Positions 54,004-63,307 of a DNA stretch of 64,000 nucleotides are shown here, one piece after another; positions within the stretch are counted from its first letter, which is position 1, and every line of letters starts with the position of its first letter. A program made the position numbers and the translations under genes. The stretch covers positions 186,001 through 250,000 of the forward strand of contig VCJN01000593.1 in NCBI GenBank assembly GCA_006384855.1, read 5' to 3'. The DNA is from Tetraselmis striata. Its lineage: Eukaryota; Chlorophyta; Chlorodendrophyceae; Chlorodendrales; Chlorodendraceae. The notes under the pieces are model-generated. The model searched no databases and was not told the origin of the DNA. It was given only the letters and a program-made list of their open reading frames with translations.

Positions 54004-57000
54004 TGTTGGGCGACATGCCAACCTGTGCCTCTCAATGTAATTGAGACAATTGACACTGACATGTCGCCGAGTCCATGCAAACATGCATGCACTGCTAAAC
54101 TGCCTGCTCAGCCCCTGCATGAGATCGAGGATACAGATGTCGATATGGTCGAGCATTGCGCTCCCGCGGCACTGAACCCCTCCGACTCACAACCTGAGCA
54201 TGAAGCTCATGGGTGTTCCTGTGCTCATTCACACCTCGTTGCCGACATCGAGGACGAGACAGGGTGCAGAGAAAATGTCGACAAAAATGTCAAAGACAAA
54301 AAGACGCATGCTAAACTGCATGCCAAACTGACTATCATGCAAAAGAGATCTCGAGTGCGCAGAATGCGTACCAAAAACAATAATCAAAAGAATGACACTG
54401 AAATTGACAAATATGCAAAACCAAATGCATGTCCAACTGACTCTGTTGTGTTTGACCAAGCAGAATTCAAGAGACTGAATTATGCCTATGGTCCAGTCAC
54501 TTTTGATGCCTGTGCCTCAGCATATGATGCTGTCTGTTCAGATTATTGCAGTGCTGAAAAACCATTTTTGCAACAAAATATCAAAGGTAAAACTGTGTTC
54601 ATCAATCCAGTGTATGATGACACAGCCCTGCCTATCTTGCAGCATTTTGAGATGCAAAGACAAGAGTCACCTTTTGACACAAGAGGTATTATTGTTATGC
54701 CCAGATGGTCCTCACAATTAGGACAATCCTGGAAACCACTGCTTTCAAAATATAAGAAAATTCATAGCTACCCGCCTGGAACATATCTGTTTCACACACC
54801 CAGTTCAGCGACTGATACTGAACCTATGGGACCCACTGAGTGGTATGTTGATGTCTACCTGGCTGACTACACTGTTGAGGAACGTTCAGCCCAGGCAATT
54901 AATGACGTCGTTACCACTGAGGAACTCAAAACCATGCTGGCTGAACAGCAAGGTAAGGAATATAAACCAAAAGCCACAAAGTCCCACCAGTCACGTATGA
55001 TGACAGAAAAATGTTTTGTTACCAGCAAGTCTGATCATGACTTATTGCTATTACACCCAACATGTGCTGAATTTAATATAACACCTTCCGTACTGGTTGA
55101 CAGCGGTGCTACTTTGAACTTTGCCAGCACCAAGTATGTCAAAGAAAATAAAATACCAACTACACCACTTCAAAACAAAGTAAGAGTTATTCTTGCTGAT
55201 GGTAGAATGGTTCTCGCCTCACAAAAAATCACCCTTGAATTAAATATCAACAATTACACAATACCCATTGACTTCACAGTCACACCGTTACAACATAATT
55301 TCAATCTGGTTTTAGGGATGCAATTCCTGAAACAACACAACCCACATGTTGATTGGGAATCTGGTCTGATGACATTTTCCACAGGACTAAAAGTCCAATG
55401 CCAAACAGAGCCCCGCCAGGCTAATGTCAGAATGGTTCATGCTAATGCCATGGCCAGAGAAATTGCCAAGCATGATCCTGACACAGTTTATTTCTGCGCC
55501 ATTGTTAAACAATACAATGCCACCAAAGAGAGTGATGAGCTCGATATTGATGATGAGATAAATACAATTGACACTGACCAGTCTGCAGCTTATACCGCTC
55601 AGATCAGAGACTTATTGCGAAAGCATAAACCAATATGCTCTCCGCTTGACAACCTTCCACAATTACGCCCTGGTCTTGATCATGAGATCCCTCTTGTTCC
55701 TGATGCTCAAGTTCCTGCAGGAAAAATATACAGATTATCACCTGCAGAATTAGAGGAACTAAGAACACAACTGAATTCTTTTCTTGAGAAACAGTTTATA
55801 CAGGAGTCCTTCTCTCCATATGCAGCTCCTGTTCTCTTCGCCCGCAAGGCCAATGGCGGTCTGCGCATGTGCATTGACTACCGTCAATTGAATAAGTACA
55901 CCAAAAAGGTCGAGTTCCCTGTTCCACCTGCTGATGCATTACTTGATATGCTATCTGGTGCTACTGTCTATTCAGCTCTTGATCTCGCCTTAGGTTATCA
56001 CCAACTCCGGATTAATCCACCTGATGTTCCTAAGACAGCGTTCCGAACTGTCTATGGCCAATTCGAGTGGCTAGTAATGCCATTTGGACTCACCAGTGCT
56101 CCCTCCTCTTTTCAACGCCTGATGACATCTATACTCCAGCCACACAAGCATACCTTTATACTTGTATACCTGGATGATGTCTTGATTTTTAGCAACTCGC
56201 TTGAGGAACATTTGCAACATTTGGACACAGCTCTTACTATGCTCGAGTCTAATGACATTAGACTACGATTACAGAAATGCTGGTTTGCCAAGAATGAACT
56301 AGAATACCTTGGACATATGGTATCACACGCTGGCCTAAGACCCTCGCCTAATAAAATCAAGGCTGTTCAGGATTGGCCCAGGCCTAAGAACGTTCAGAAT
56401 GTCCAACAATATCTTGGTTTCTGCAATTTTTACCGACGCTATGTGCGCAATTATTCTGCTATTGCAGCACCGTTATATGCCCTCACAAGAAAGGATAAAA
56501 TATTTGATTGGACAGTTGAATGCCAAGCTGCATTTGTAAAACTGAAGCAAGCCTTGTGCCAGTCCCCAGTGCTGGCAAGCCCTGTCACCGGCAAAGATGC
56601 TGAGTTTGTAGTGGCTACTGACGCCAGCAAATATGCCTTAGGTGCAGTTCTGCTCCAGGCTAATGCTGATGGCCACTTACACCCCTGCAGCTATTATGCA
56701 AAGACATTGCAGGCTGCACAAACAAATTATCCCACCTATGACCAAGAGCTCTTGGGTGTGGTATGTGCTCTGAAAGAATGGCGCTGCTACTTGGAAGGCA
56801 GTCGCCGTATTACAGTTATAACTGACCATGCCACATTGAGGCATTTGCCTACACAGGAAGGACTAGGCAGACGCCATGCCCTATGGTTACATGAAATTTC
56901 ACCATACATGGCAGTCAACCCACAGACTAATGAACCTGTGTTGCAGATATTATATCGCAAAGGCGCTGACAATGAGGCTGATGCTCTCTCTCGCCGCCCT

Positions 57001-58605
57001 GACTTGCATTATGCATTGACTGAATATGAAAACCAGCTGGTCGAAGCTGACCTTGAACAAATGCAGGACTATTTGTCAGCAATGTCCGCCTTGCAGATTG
57101 ACAGCAAGCTAATAAACAAGATCAAAGCTGCCTACATCACTGATGTTGCCTACAGTCATGGACGCACCCCCAACGGTGTGCGACAAGATGAGACTGATGG
57201 TCTCTACTACATGGCAGATAAGGTCTGTATACCCAATGATTCTGAACTGAGAAAACTCATCATTGAGGAGTATCATGTTGGTAATGGACACCCCAACCAT
57301 ACCCGCACTCTTGCCAACATACTGCGTATGTTTTGGTGGCCACGCATGAATACCACAGTCAAGCATTACTGCAAACACTGTGATACTTGCGTTAGAATCA
57401 AAGCAGCTACCACCAAGCCTCATGGTTCTTTATTTCCCTTGCCAAAGGCAACCAAGCCTTGGGAGATAATCTCAATGGATTTTATAACCAACTTACCTGA
57501 GGTGGATGGCTATGATGCTATTGCTACGTTTGTTGATACATTCACCAAACAGTCACATTTTGTGCCATGCAATATTAAGATTGATGCGACACAGCTGGCC
57601 AGATTATATTTGGACAATATTTACAGACACCATGGTCTCAGCAGATGTATCATCTCTGACAGAGATCCCAGGTTCACTTCAGTGTTCTGGAAATCATTGT
57701 TTACAGCTCTGCAAACTAAGCTAAATATTTCCAGCGCTTATCACCCGCAAACTGACGGTCAAACTGAACGCACCCATAGAACTATTGAGCAAATATTACG
57801 TGCGTTTGTTCACAAGCAACATGACTCTTGGTTAAGTCATTTGGCTCTTGCTGAATTTTCTTACAACAATTCAGTCCATTCAGCAACACATTATGCCCCT
57901 TTTGAGGCAATTTATGGCATGATGCCACTGACACCACCTGATCTGATTGCTACTGCCAACCAAGATGCACGCAACACAGTTGCAAATATTCAAGATATTC
58001 ACATGTTGATTACTGAGCAACTGAAGCTTGCTGATGAATATCAAAAGGTCTATGCCGACCGCAAAACCAGCCCTGTTGAGTTCGCAGAAGGAGACAAAGT
58101 CTGGCTCTCAACGGAGCACTTGCTCATACGCAACCAGCCGGCGCGCAAGTTCCGACAGCGCTACATCGGCCCCTACCCGGTCACAGCCAAGATCTCCAGC
58201 CAGGCGTATCGTCTGCGCCTGCCACCAACGTTCGACTGCCACAATGTGTTTCACATCAGTCGACTGCGCCAGTGCGTCAACCCAGATGCACAGCCCGATA
58301 CAATACCGTCCAGTGTGGAGCCCCCTGTCGACGAGTTCGTCGTTGAACGCGTGCTCGATTTCTCTATCGAGCGCCGCGAGGATCTGTACAAGCGAGGACT
58401 CTGCCTCGTCTTTCTGGTGCGTTGGCTGAACTACGACTCAAGTCATGACAGCTGGGAGCCATACAGCGCGCTGCGACGTGTCGAGGCGCTACACGATTTC
58501 GCGAGGACGAGCCGACATCTGCAAGACACGCTACGCTCAAAGGAATACGCCAACCTGCGAGCGCGCCACCCGTCGCGTTTTCCAGAGTCCATCCCGGAGC
58601 GTTGA
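54001..58605 (+). CDS. pol: Ty3 pol polyprotein: MTase-like segment, protease, RT, RNase H, integrase, chromodomain
   Basis: The open frame is continuous from the gag stop to 58605, about 1530 codons. It may start by readthrough of UGA or at the ATG at 54061. Positions below count from codon 54025. An N-terminal extension (about 145-285) contains VTFDACASAYDAVC, FINPVYDD and IIVMPRWSSQLG, recalling a methyltransferase-like part of other retroelement polyproteins. Protease: LVDSGATLNF with Asp359. Reverse transcriptase: ARKANGGLRMCIDYRQLNKY, then YLDD at 715-718. RNase H: VATDASKYALGAVLL, TDHATLRHL, ADNEADALSRRP. Integrase: HHCC finger (HVGNGHPNH ... CKHCDTC), then SMDFITNLP, SDRDPRF and TERTHRTIEQ for the DDE triad. 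C-terminus: chromodomain (FLVRWLNYDSSHDSWEP), which directs insertion in chromoviruses. All catalytic residues are present. Confidence 0.93.
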   Translation, partial: RCWATCQPVPLNVIETIDTDMSPSPCKHACTAKLPAQPLHEIEDTDVDMVEHCAPAALNPSDSQPEHEAHGCSCAHSHLVADIEDETGCRENVDKNVKDKKTHAKLHAKLTIMQKRSRVRRMRTKNNNQKNDTEIDKYAKPNACPTDSVVFDQAEFKRLNYAYGPVTFDACASAYDAVCSDYCSAEKPFLQQNIKGKTVFINPVYDDTALPILQHFEMQRQESPFDTRGIIVMPRWSSQLGQSWKPLLSKYKKIHSYPPGTYLFHTPSSATDTEPMGPTEWYVDVYLADYTVEERSAQAINDVVTTEELKTMLAEQQGKEYKPKATKSHQSRMMTEKCFVTSKSDHDLLLLHPTCAEFNITPSVLVDSGATLNFASTKYVKENKIPTTPLQNKVRVILADGRMVLASQKITLELNINNYTIPIDFTVTPLQHNFNLVLGMQFLKQHNPHVDWESGLMTFSTGLKVQCQTEPRQANVRMVHANAMAREIAKHDPDTVYFCAIVKQYNATKESDELDIDDEINTIDTDQSAAYTAQIRDLLRKHKPICSPLDNLPQLRPGLDHEIPLVPDAQVPAGKIYRLSPAELEELRTQLNSFLEKQFIQESFSPYAAPVLFARKANGGLRMCIDYRQLNKYTKKVEFPVPPADALLDMLSGATVYSALDLALGYHQLRINPPDVPKTAFRTVYGQFEWLVMPFGLTSAPSSFQRLMTSILQPHKHTFILVYLDDVLIFSNSLEEHLQHLDTALTMLESNDIRLRLQKCWFAKNELEYLGHMVSHAGLRPSPNKIKAVQDWPRPKNVQNVQQYLGFCNFYRRYVRNYSAIAAPLYALTRKDKIFDWTVECQAAFVKLKQALCQSPVLASPVTGKDAEFVVATDASKYALGAVLLQANADGHLHPCSYYAKTLQAAQTNYPTYDQELLGVVCALKEWRCYLEGSRRITVITDHATLRHLPTQEGLGRRHALWLHEISPYMAVNPQTNEPVLQILYRKGADNEADALSRRPDLHYALTEYENQLVEADLEQMQDYLSAMSALQIDSKLINKIKAAYITDVAYSHGRTPNGVRQDETDGLYYMADKVCIPNDSELRKLIIEEYHVGNGHPNHTRTLANILRMFWWPRMNTTVKHYCKHCDTCVRIKAATTKPHGSLFPLPKATKPWEIISMDFITNLPEVDGYDAIATFVDTFTKQSHFVPCNIKIDATQLARLYLDNIYRHHGLSRCIISDRDPRFTSVFWKSLFTALQTKLNISSAYHPQTDGQTERTHRTIEQILRAFVHKQHDSWLSHLALAEFSYNNSVHSATHYAPFEAIYGMMPLTPPDLIATANQDARNTVANIQDIHMLITEQLKLADEYQKVYADRKTSPVEFAEGDKVWLSTEHLLIRNQPARKFRQRYIGPYPVTAKISSQAYRLRLPPTFDCHNVFHISRLRQCVNPDAQPDTIPSSVEPPVDEFVVERVLDFSIERREDLYKRGLCLVFLVRWLNYDSSHDSWEPYSALRRVEALHDFARTSRHLQDTLRSKEYANLRARHPSRFPESIPER

Positions 58606-58724
58606 CACGTACTGTTGCTGAGACACTGCTATATCACGCTTCCACCGCCAACCGACATCTGCGCCAGGCCTTCGGCGACGCGAAAAGACACTTTCCAGTT
58701 CGTCATTTATCAGAGGGGTGGGAA

Positions 58725-59075
58725 TGTTAGGGTTGCGCCTAGCGACTACCCTAATACCACCTGCGACGTTTTATGGCCAAGTAATCTTACTGTTGTACTG
58801 CTGATATTTCAGCACGCGTATTATGTACTGGTACGGCCACAACCAGGCGCCAGTAATAAATATTCCTTGTAACATAAATACAGTACGCGCTACAACTCCT
58901 AATCATCAGGATAGCGCTACTAGCTGCCTGTCCGCGGTGCCCAGTTGGACCGCTATAGGATAAATATCCAATGCCACCAGCATGTTGTAAGAGATTACAT
59001 TCAGCAACCAACTCAATTCGCCAAACGCTACGAGTAAGAGCCATGTTTCACTAAGTACTGCCACGAGTACTTACA
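58725..59075 (+). repeat. right LTR of the Ty3 chromovirus
   Basis: 351 bp, preceded by the polypurine tract and followed by AACAA, with one single-base insertion relative to the left LTR. Confidence 0.95.
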
Positions 59076-60315
59076 AACAACATGGGCGGCAGCAGGAGTA
59101 GCTGCAGCCGTCGGAAACGGCCCGCCGGCGCCGGTCTCGGACGACGGCGGCTCGAAGGTGGACGATGTGATGGGCGTGGGGGAGGACCCCGTTGGCGAAG
59201 ACGGCATGGACATCGACGCGCCTGCGTGGCCGCCGGCGGGCGTCGAACCCGCGATGAGGGCGTGATATGGAAAGGCGATCCCGGCGACTTCTACATGAAG
59301 GTCATCGCCAAGAAGTTCCGGGGAGTATGGCACTACGGCGTGATAACCGGCGTCGTTACCGAGTGGGTGTTGGAGGACTACGGCGGGGCGACCCAGTGGC
59401 GCGCTGTTTTCGAGGACGGGGACATTGTGGGCCTCTGCGTTCAGAGGTGAGTGGGCCCGGCATGCGTGCTGGTGGCACCACTCAACTGCGGTTGTATGGA
59501 ATCACACGCACCCGCCCGGTCGGCGTGGCAGGTTGTGGAGGCTATGGCGGCTGCCCAGGAGCACCCCCCTGTGGATGCGGACGGGGAGGCTCGCTTGGTA
59601 ACCGTCCATGAAGGCGATGACTTGTCCAGTGAATCACGCACCTTGCCCGGCGTGCGTTCAACACAACCCGGCTGGCGGAGGCCAAGCAGAACACTGGCTG
59701 CCATGGCGTGTGCCATGTGCATGTGGTCCTGGGCTATGTCAGCATGATCAACCTCTTCCCCCTCGCGCCGTTCCACCTGTTTTTTTTTGGCTTGGGAAGG
59801 GACTTCTGGAGGAAATTTGTCACCGTGCAGGGCCACATTGGATTCCGAGCTATGAAGCAGAAAGACCGGCGCCAGGCTTTAGTCCCGATACCCAGCAACT
59901 TTGAACGCGGGTTGCGCCCTTCGTTTGCAGTGTCCAAGAATCGAAAGGTAACCCCCCCCCCCCCCCCCCGGGCGTGGGCGTGGGCGTGGGCGTGACGGCA
60001 TTCCCCTCCATGACTGCAGGGTCAGGCAAGGTGACGGTGCAGTCCGGCTGGGTCATGGAGGACTGCTTGCACCACATGGAAACGTTTTCCATTATTAACG
60101 CCGGTCCGCTGCTCGAGGAGGCCCGGGTGAAGGCGATCATGACCGAGAAGGAGCTTCGCGTCCCCCGGCGGTGCTTGGGCACATGTACAAGCGCATGCAA
60201 GGAGCTGCGTGGTTCGTCACGCGGTGGGGGTTGCAGAATGTGGTGACGGAGGAGGACGGCCCCGAGCGCAAGGCGCAGGTGGACGCGCTCACTAGGGAGG
60301 GGAGGACTCGATACC

Positions 60316-60750
60316 CAGCGCGGCGCCAAGGCGCGGCGGCCGGGGCAGCGCGGCGCCAAGGCGCGGCGGCCGGGGCAGCGCGGCGCCAACGCGCGGCGGC
60401 CGGGGCAGCGCGGCGCCAAGGCGCGGCGGCCGGGGCAGCGCGGCGCCAAGGCGCGGCGGCCGGGGCAGCGCGGCGCCAAGGCGCGGCGGCCGGGGCAGCG
60501 CGGCGCCAAGGCGCGGCGGCCGGGGCAGCGCGGCGCCAAGGCGCGGCGGCCGGGGCAGCGCGGCGCCAAGGCGCGGCATCCGGGGCAGCGCGGCGCCAAG
60601 GCGCGGCGGCCGGGGCAGCGCGGCGCCAAGGCGCGGCGGCCGGGGCAGCGCGGCGCCAAGGCGCGGCGGCCGGGGCAGCGCGGCGCCAAGGCGCGGCGGC
60701 CGGGGCAGCGCGGCGCCAAGGCGCGGCGGCCGGGGCAGCGCGGCGCCAAG
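60316..60750. repeat. 30-bp minisatellite, about 14.5 units
   Basis: The unit CAGCGCGGCGCCAAGGCGCG, followed by GCGGCCGGGG, repeats with only two variants: CAACGCG in an early unit near 60389 and GGCATCCGG near 60579. The period is a multiple of three, so all six frames stay open. The plus strand reads an RRQGAAAGAA-type repeat. It lies at the 3' end of the BED-finger gene's last recognisable exon and could extend its protein. Confidence 0.95.
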
Positions 60751-61330
60751 ACAGCGCATACAACGGAATCGGCGGAAAGGGATGCATTACAAGCTGTGGA
60801 CGGCAGCCGCTGAAAACTATGCGGTCATGCCGCAACAACCCCAGCACTGGCTTCTGGATACCTCTGATCTGGCTGGCGGCGGCGGGCTGCGGGATGCAGG
60901 GCCGCATGACTGAGGTGGCGGTGCTGGTGAGCCCGCAGAGTCTGCATGCGGCGGAGGCGGCGCAGCCGCATAGGCACTAGACAATGCTCTGAAGCGAGCC
61001 CCAATTGTCTGCCCAGCGCCTGCCCCAATGTAACGCACCAGCTTGGCAGCAATTGGCAGCTCTTTTGCCCCCCCTCCACCCCACAGACACACTACCAATA
61101 CCAGTTTCTCATCCCGGCGGGCAGTTGATGCGTATACCCAGGCTTGTGCGTACGCGGTGCGGGGGAGGGGGGGGGGGGGGATCACTATAGCTAAGCTAGT
61201 GATGTGAGATATGAGTGCAGCAACAGATATTGTGCAAGATATAATACGATGGCATGCAAGCGGGTCCCCGCTCTTCCACAATCATTGGCCATGCTCCCTC
61301 TTGCCCCGCGCGGGGGGGGGGGGGGGGGGG
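60751..61330. other. region after the minisatellite, no firm gene
   Basis: The plus frame that crosses the minisatellite continues to about 60980 with mixed composition (FWIPLIWLAAAGCGMQGRM), but no motif is present. G runs lie at 61161-61180 and 61312-61330. Confidence 0.35.
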
Positions 61331-61677
61331 GCAGCGGCTGTGGGATAGGCGCGGCAGCGGTTGCTACCGAGTGAGGCGTCGCATCGTTTGCAGTAGCAAC
61401 GCAGCCTTTCCGGTTGCATAGTGTGACGCCGCATGGATGTAACCCAGCAGTACGCGCAAAGTGCAAGTGCAAGCTGCAAGTGGCGGGGATCCACGCGAGG
61501 TCGCAGGACGGTGCGCGAGGGGGGGGGGGGGGGGGCAGCGGCTGTGGGATAGGCGCGGCAGCGGTTGCTACCGAGTGAGGCGTCGCATCGTTTGCAGTAG
61601 CAACGCAGCCTTTCCGGTTGCATAGTGTGACGCAGCCTGGATGTAACCCAGCAGTACGCGCAAAGTGCAAGTGTTAC
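61331..61677. repeat. direct repeat pair, each copy headed by a G run (offset 204)
   Basis: GCAGCGGCTGTGGGATAGGC at 61331 recurs at 61535. Both copies are preceded by a G run and followed by the same 140 bp or so (GTGAGGCGTCGCATCGTTTG, CCTTTCCGGTTGCATAGTG, CCCAGCAGTACGCGCAAAG). They differ at very few bases. A plain tandem duplication of a G-run-headed unit. Confidence 0.85.
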
Positions 61678-61715
61678 ACGTCCGTGTGCCCCACCCAATG
61701 ACATTGCGCCCGACC

Positions 61716-62496
61716 TCACTGACGGCATGTCTCGCTCTCCTTCAGCTCCTGGGCCGTCCGCCGCCTCACCATGCGCACCCTACCAGCCGCGCGTGCCTTC
61801 TCGGAAGCCTCACACACGGCGGCGCGAGTCGCGTCGTGGAACGCGTCCCTGACATGGCGGAACTCCGCCCTCTTCGTGGCCATGGTCGGGCAGGGGACTG
61901 CCCGCTGATGGGTCGCCATGCATGGGTACTTGGGGCCGCACAAAGCCGGGGTGCCGTCGCAGCAACACTCCCAGTCCGTCCGTTGGCCGCAGTCCACGCA
62001 CATGATAGTGCATGTGGCCGCCTCCCGCCACTGCTCGTAGTGCTCCGGTCAACATGGCGACGAGCAAGTCGGCATGTCCCGCAGGTGGCTGCGGGGCGGG
62101 TGGCGCGAGCGCAGCCTCGCTCGCCTCGACAACCCCCTCAGCCCGATCAGTCGCCTCGACCACGGCCTCCTCCGCCTCTTGACGCGGCGCACCAGGCGCA
62201 TCATCGTCGCCTGGCAGGGCGTCCCCCCCCGCAACGGCGCCGTCGGCGGTGGCCGACGCCGTCGTGGCGGGGTGTTGTGAGGAGGTGGCCCTAGACGTAG
62301 GTGGGGCCGGCACCGCCATGTGTTGCTCCACATGCGGTGCGGTTCCTGACGCGACAGCTCCGTCGCACCAGTACCGGCGCCGGCACCCCACGCCTGCTGG
62401 GCTTACCACCAACCGGCATGTTTCCTTTGGGAGGCGGTTCATCCGCGTCGGAGGTGAGCGGCGGTGCCTGTGTGGGTGTGGATACTGCCCGGCCAT
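61716..62496 (-). pseudogene. unrecognised Cys-rich reading frame with one frame change
   Basis: On the minus strand, from about 62400 to 62060, an Ala/Glu-rich helical frame is open (EAEEAVVEATDRAEGVVEAS, then GHADLLVAMLTG). After a frame change near 62040-62060 the sequence reads EHYEQWREAATCTIMCVDCG, then DWECCCDG and CGPKYPC, followed by a basic helix (RAEFRHVRDAFHDATRAAVC) to the stop at 61716. The Cys spacing suggests a zinc-binding module. The family is unknown. The first half could be chance low-complexity coding. Confidence 0.4.
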
Positions 62497-62626
62497 TAGG
62501 GCTCCCGCCGCCTGTCGCTCCGCCGACCCACGCCGCGGCGTGTGCTTCGCCCCGCATAGTCGCCTCGAATATAATATACATGACGCGGGGACGGGGGGGG
62601 GGGGGGGGGGGGATTCGTGCGTTTCG

Positions 62627-62930
62627 TATGTCGGCGGAAAGGCGTGCGAAGCTGCGGCTGGCGAAGGTGGTGGAAGTAAGCGTGGCGGCGTCGGCGGCGT
62701 ATTACCGTGCGTGCATGCGTGCGCAACCCCGCGGCAGCAAGCGCCGGACTCGGCGTGTGCCAGCGGCAGAGCTGCAAAGCCATGGACACGGTACGGGATG
62801 CCAAGTCTGGCTAAGCAACTGCCGAGGCTGGCGGCTTAACCCCCATGTCCGGCGGTTGAGGGACGGGAAGTGCGTAGAAGTTGATCGGGAAAGCGGGCAT
62901 ATAAGCCTGGCTGTGCTAGGTTCCTATTAA
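62627..62930 (+). CDS. short basic reading frame, unrecognised
   Basis: After a G run (62594-62612) the frame reads MSAERRAKLRLAKVVEVSVA followed by an Ala/Tyr/Arg-rich helix (YYRACMRAQPRGSKRRTRR) and ends at a stop at 62930, about 100 codons. The basic helix recalls the N-terminal tail of some DNA-transposon proteins, but the similarity is too weak to name one. Confidence 0.3.
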
Positions 62931-63307
62931 GTAATGGCGGTTTGTGCTAAGTAATTCGTAGGGGTAGACCATGCAGCGCAGGTAGGGGGCGGTATAAATG
63001 AGGCCGGGCACATATACTGCTCCACGAAACGACACTGTCGCACGTGTAGTTGAATAGACGCCCCCCCCCCCCCCCCCCCCCCCCCCCGCCGGGTCGGCCC
63101 GCCGGGTCGGCCCGCCGACCCGCCACGGCATGTAATATCTGTCATGCATCGCCGGGGTATGTGTGAGTGGATGCCCCGCCACATCCCCCCCCCCCCCACC
63201 CCCCCCCCCCCCCCCATTTACACATGTGCACTCATTAAGTTTGGGCTGGTTTCGGAGCAGTACATATACGTATGTATATACATACAATGGAACGTAGGAC
63301 CTGCGCG
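62931..63307. other. non-coding, two long C runs
   Basis: C runs at 63061-63087 and 63185-63215 flank a GCCGGGTCGGCCC tandem stretch and AT-rich bases. A CTGGTTTCGGAGC motif at 63247 matches the primer-binding-like site of the Ty3 element at 47427. No gene. Confidence 0.5.

Larger units (their letters stand above)
52447..59075 (+). mobile_element. full-length Ty3/gypsy chromovirus, very young
   Basis: The LTRs are 350 and 351 bp, TGTTAGGG...ACTTACA, and differ by a single inserted base (CCTG against CCATG). Target duplication AACAA is at 52442-52446 and 59076-59080. A primer-binding-like CTGGTTTCGG lies at 52797 and a polypurine tract (AGAGGGGTGGGAA) just before 58725. It contains intact gag (52951-54000) and pol (54001-58605) with no frameshifts. 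It is the only autonomous-looking element in the window and a recent arrival. It could supply enzymes to deletion derivatives, although its own LTRs differ from those of the 47427 element. Confidence 0.95.
52221..60300 (+). pseudogene. BED-finger gene interrupted by the Ty3 chromovirus, several exons, function unknown
   Basis: From the ATG at 52221 the frame encodes a BED-like finger (YSCKHCRGNV ... ERHFLKFPNC, Cys-x2-Cys ... His-x5-Cys), a basic segment and an Ala/Thr tract. The Ty3 element is inserted there with duplication AACAA. Taking out the element and one AACAA keeps the frame, which goes on into an acidic segment (VSDDGGSKVDDVMG) to about 59260. After a frame change comes FYMKVIAKKFRGVWHYGVIT up to a consensus donor (CAGAG|GTGAGT, 59447/59448). 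Further protein-like exons: about 59650-59948 (FWRKFVTVQGHIGFRAMKQK, donor GAAAG|GTAACC) and 60020-60300 (VQSGWVMEDCLHHMETFSII, then AVLGHMYKRMQGAAWFVTRW after a change in a C run). The family is not recognised; a domesticated transposon gene is possible. Confidence 0.5.

Noticed and set aside
54025-54027. GTG at 54025 as the pol start
   Set aside because: GTG is an unlikely start in a nuclear gene. Readthrough from gag, or the ATG at 54061, is more plausible.
60316-60750. CRISPR-like array
   Set aside because: The 30-bp units are head to tail without spacers, and the window is eukaryotic. It is a minisatellite.
59850-60907. Long minus-strand frames of 256 and 299 codons across 59.85-60.9 kb
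   Set aside because: They exist only because the 30-bp minisatellite is open in every frame. Outside the array they have no coding character.
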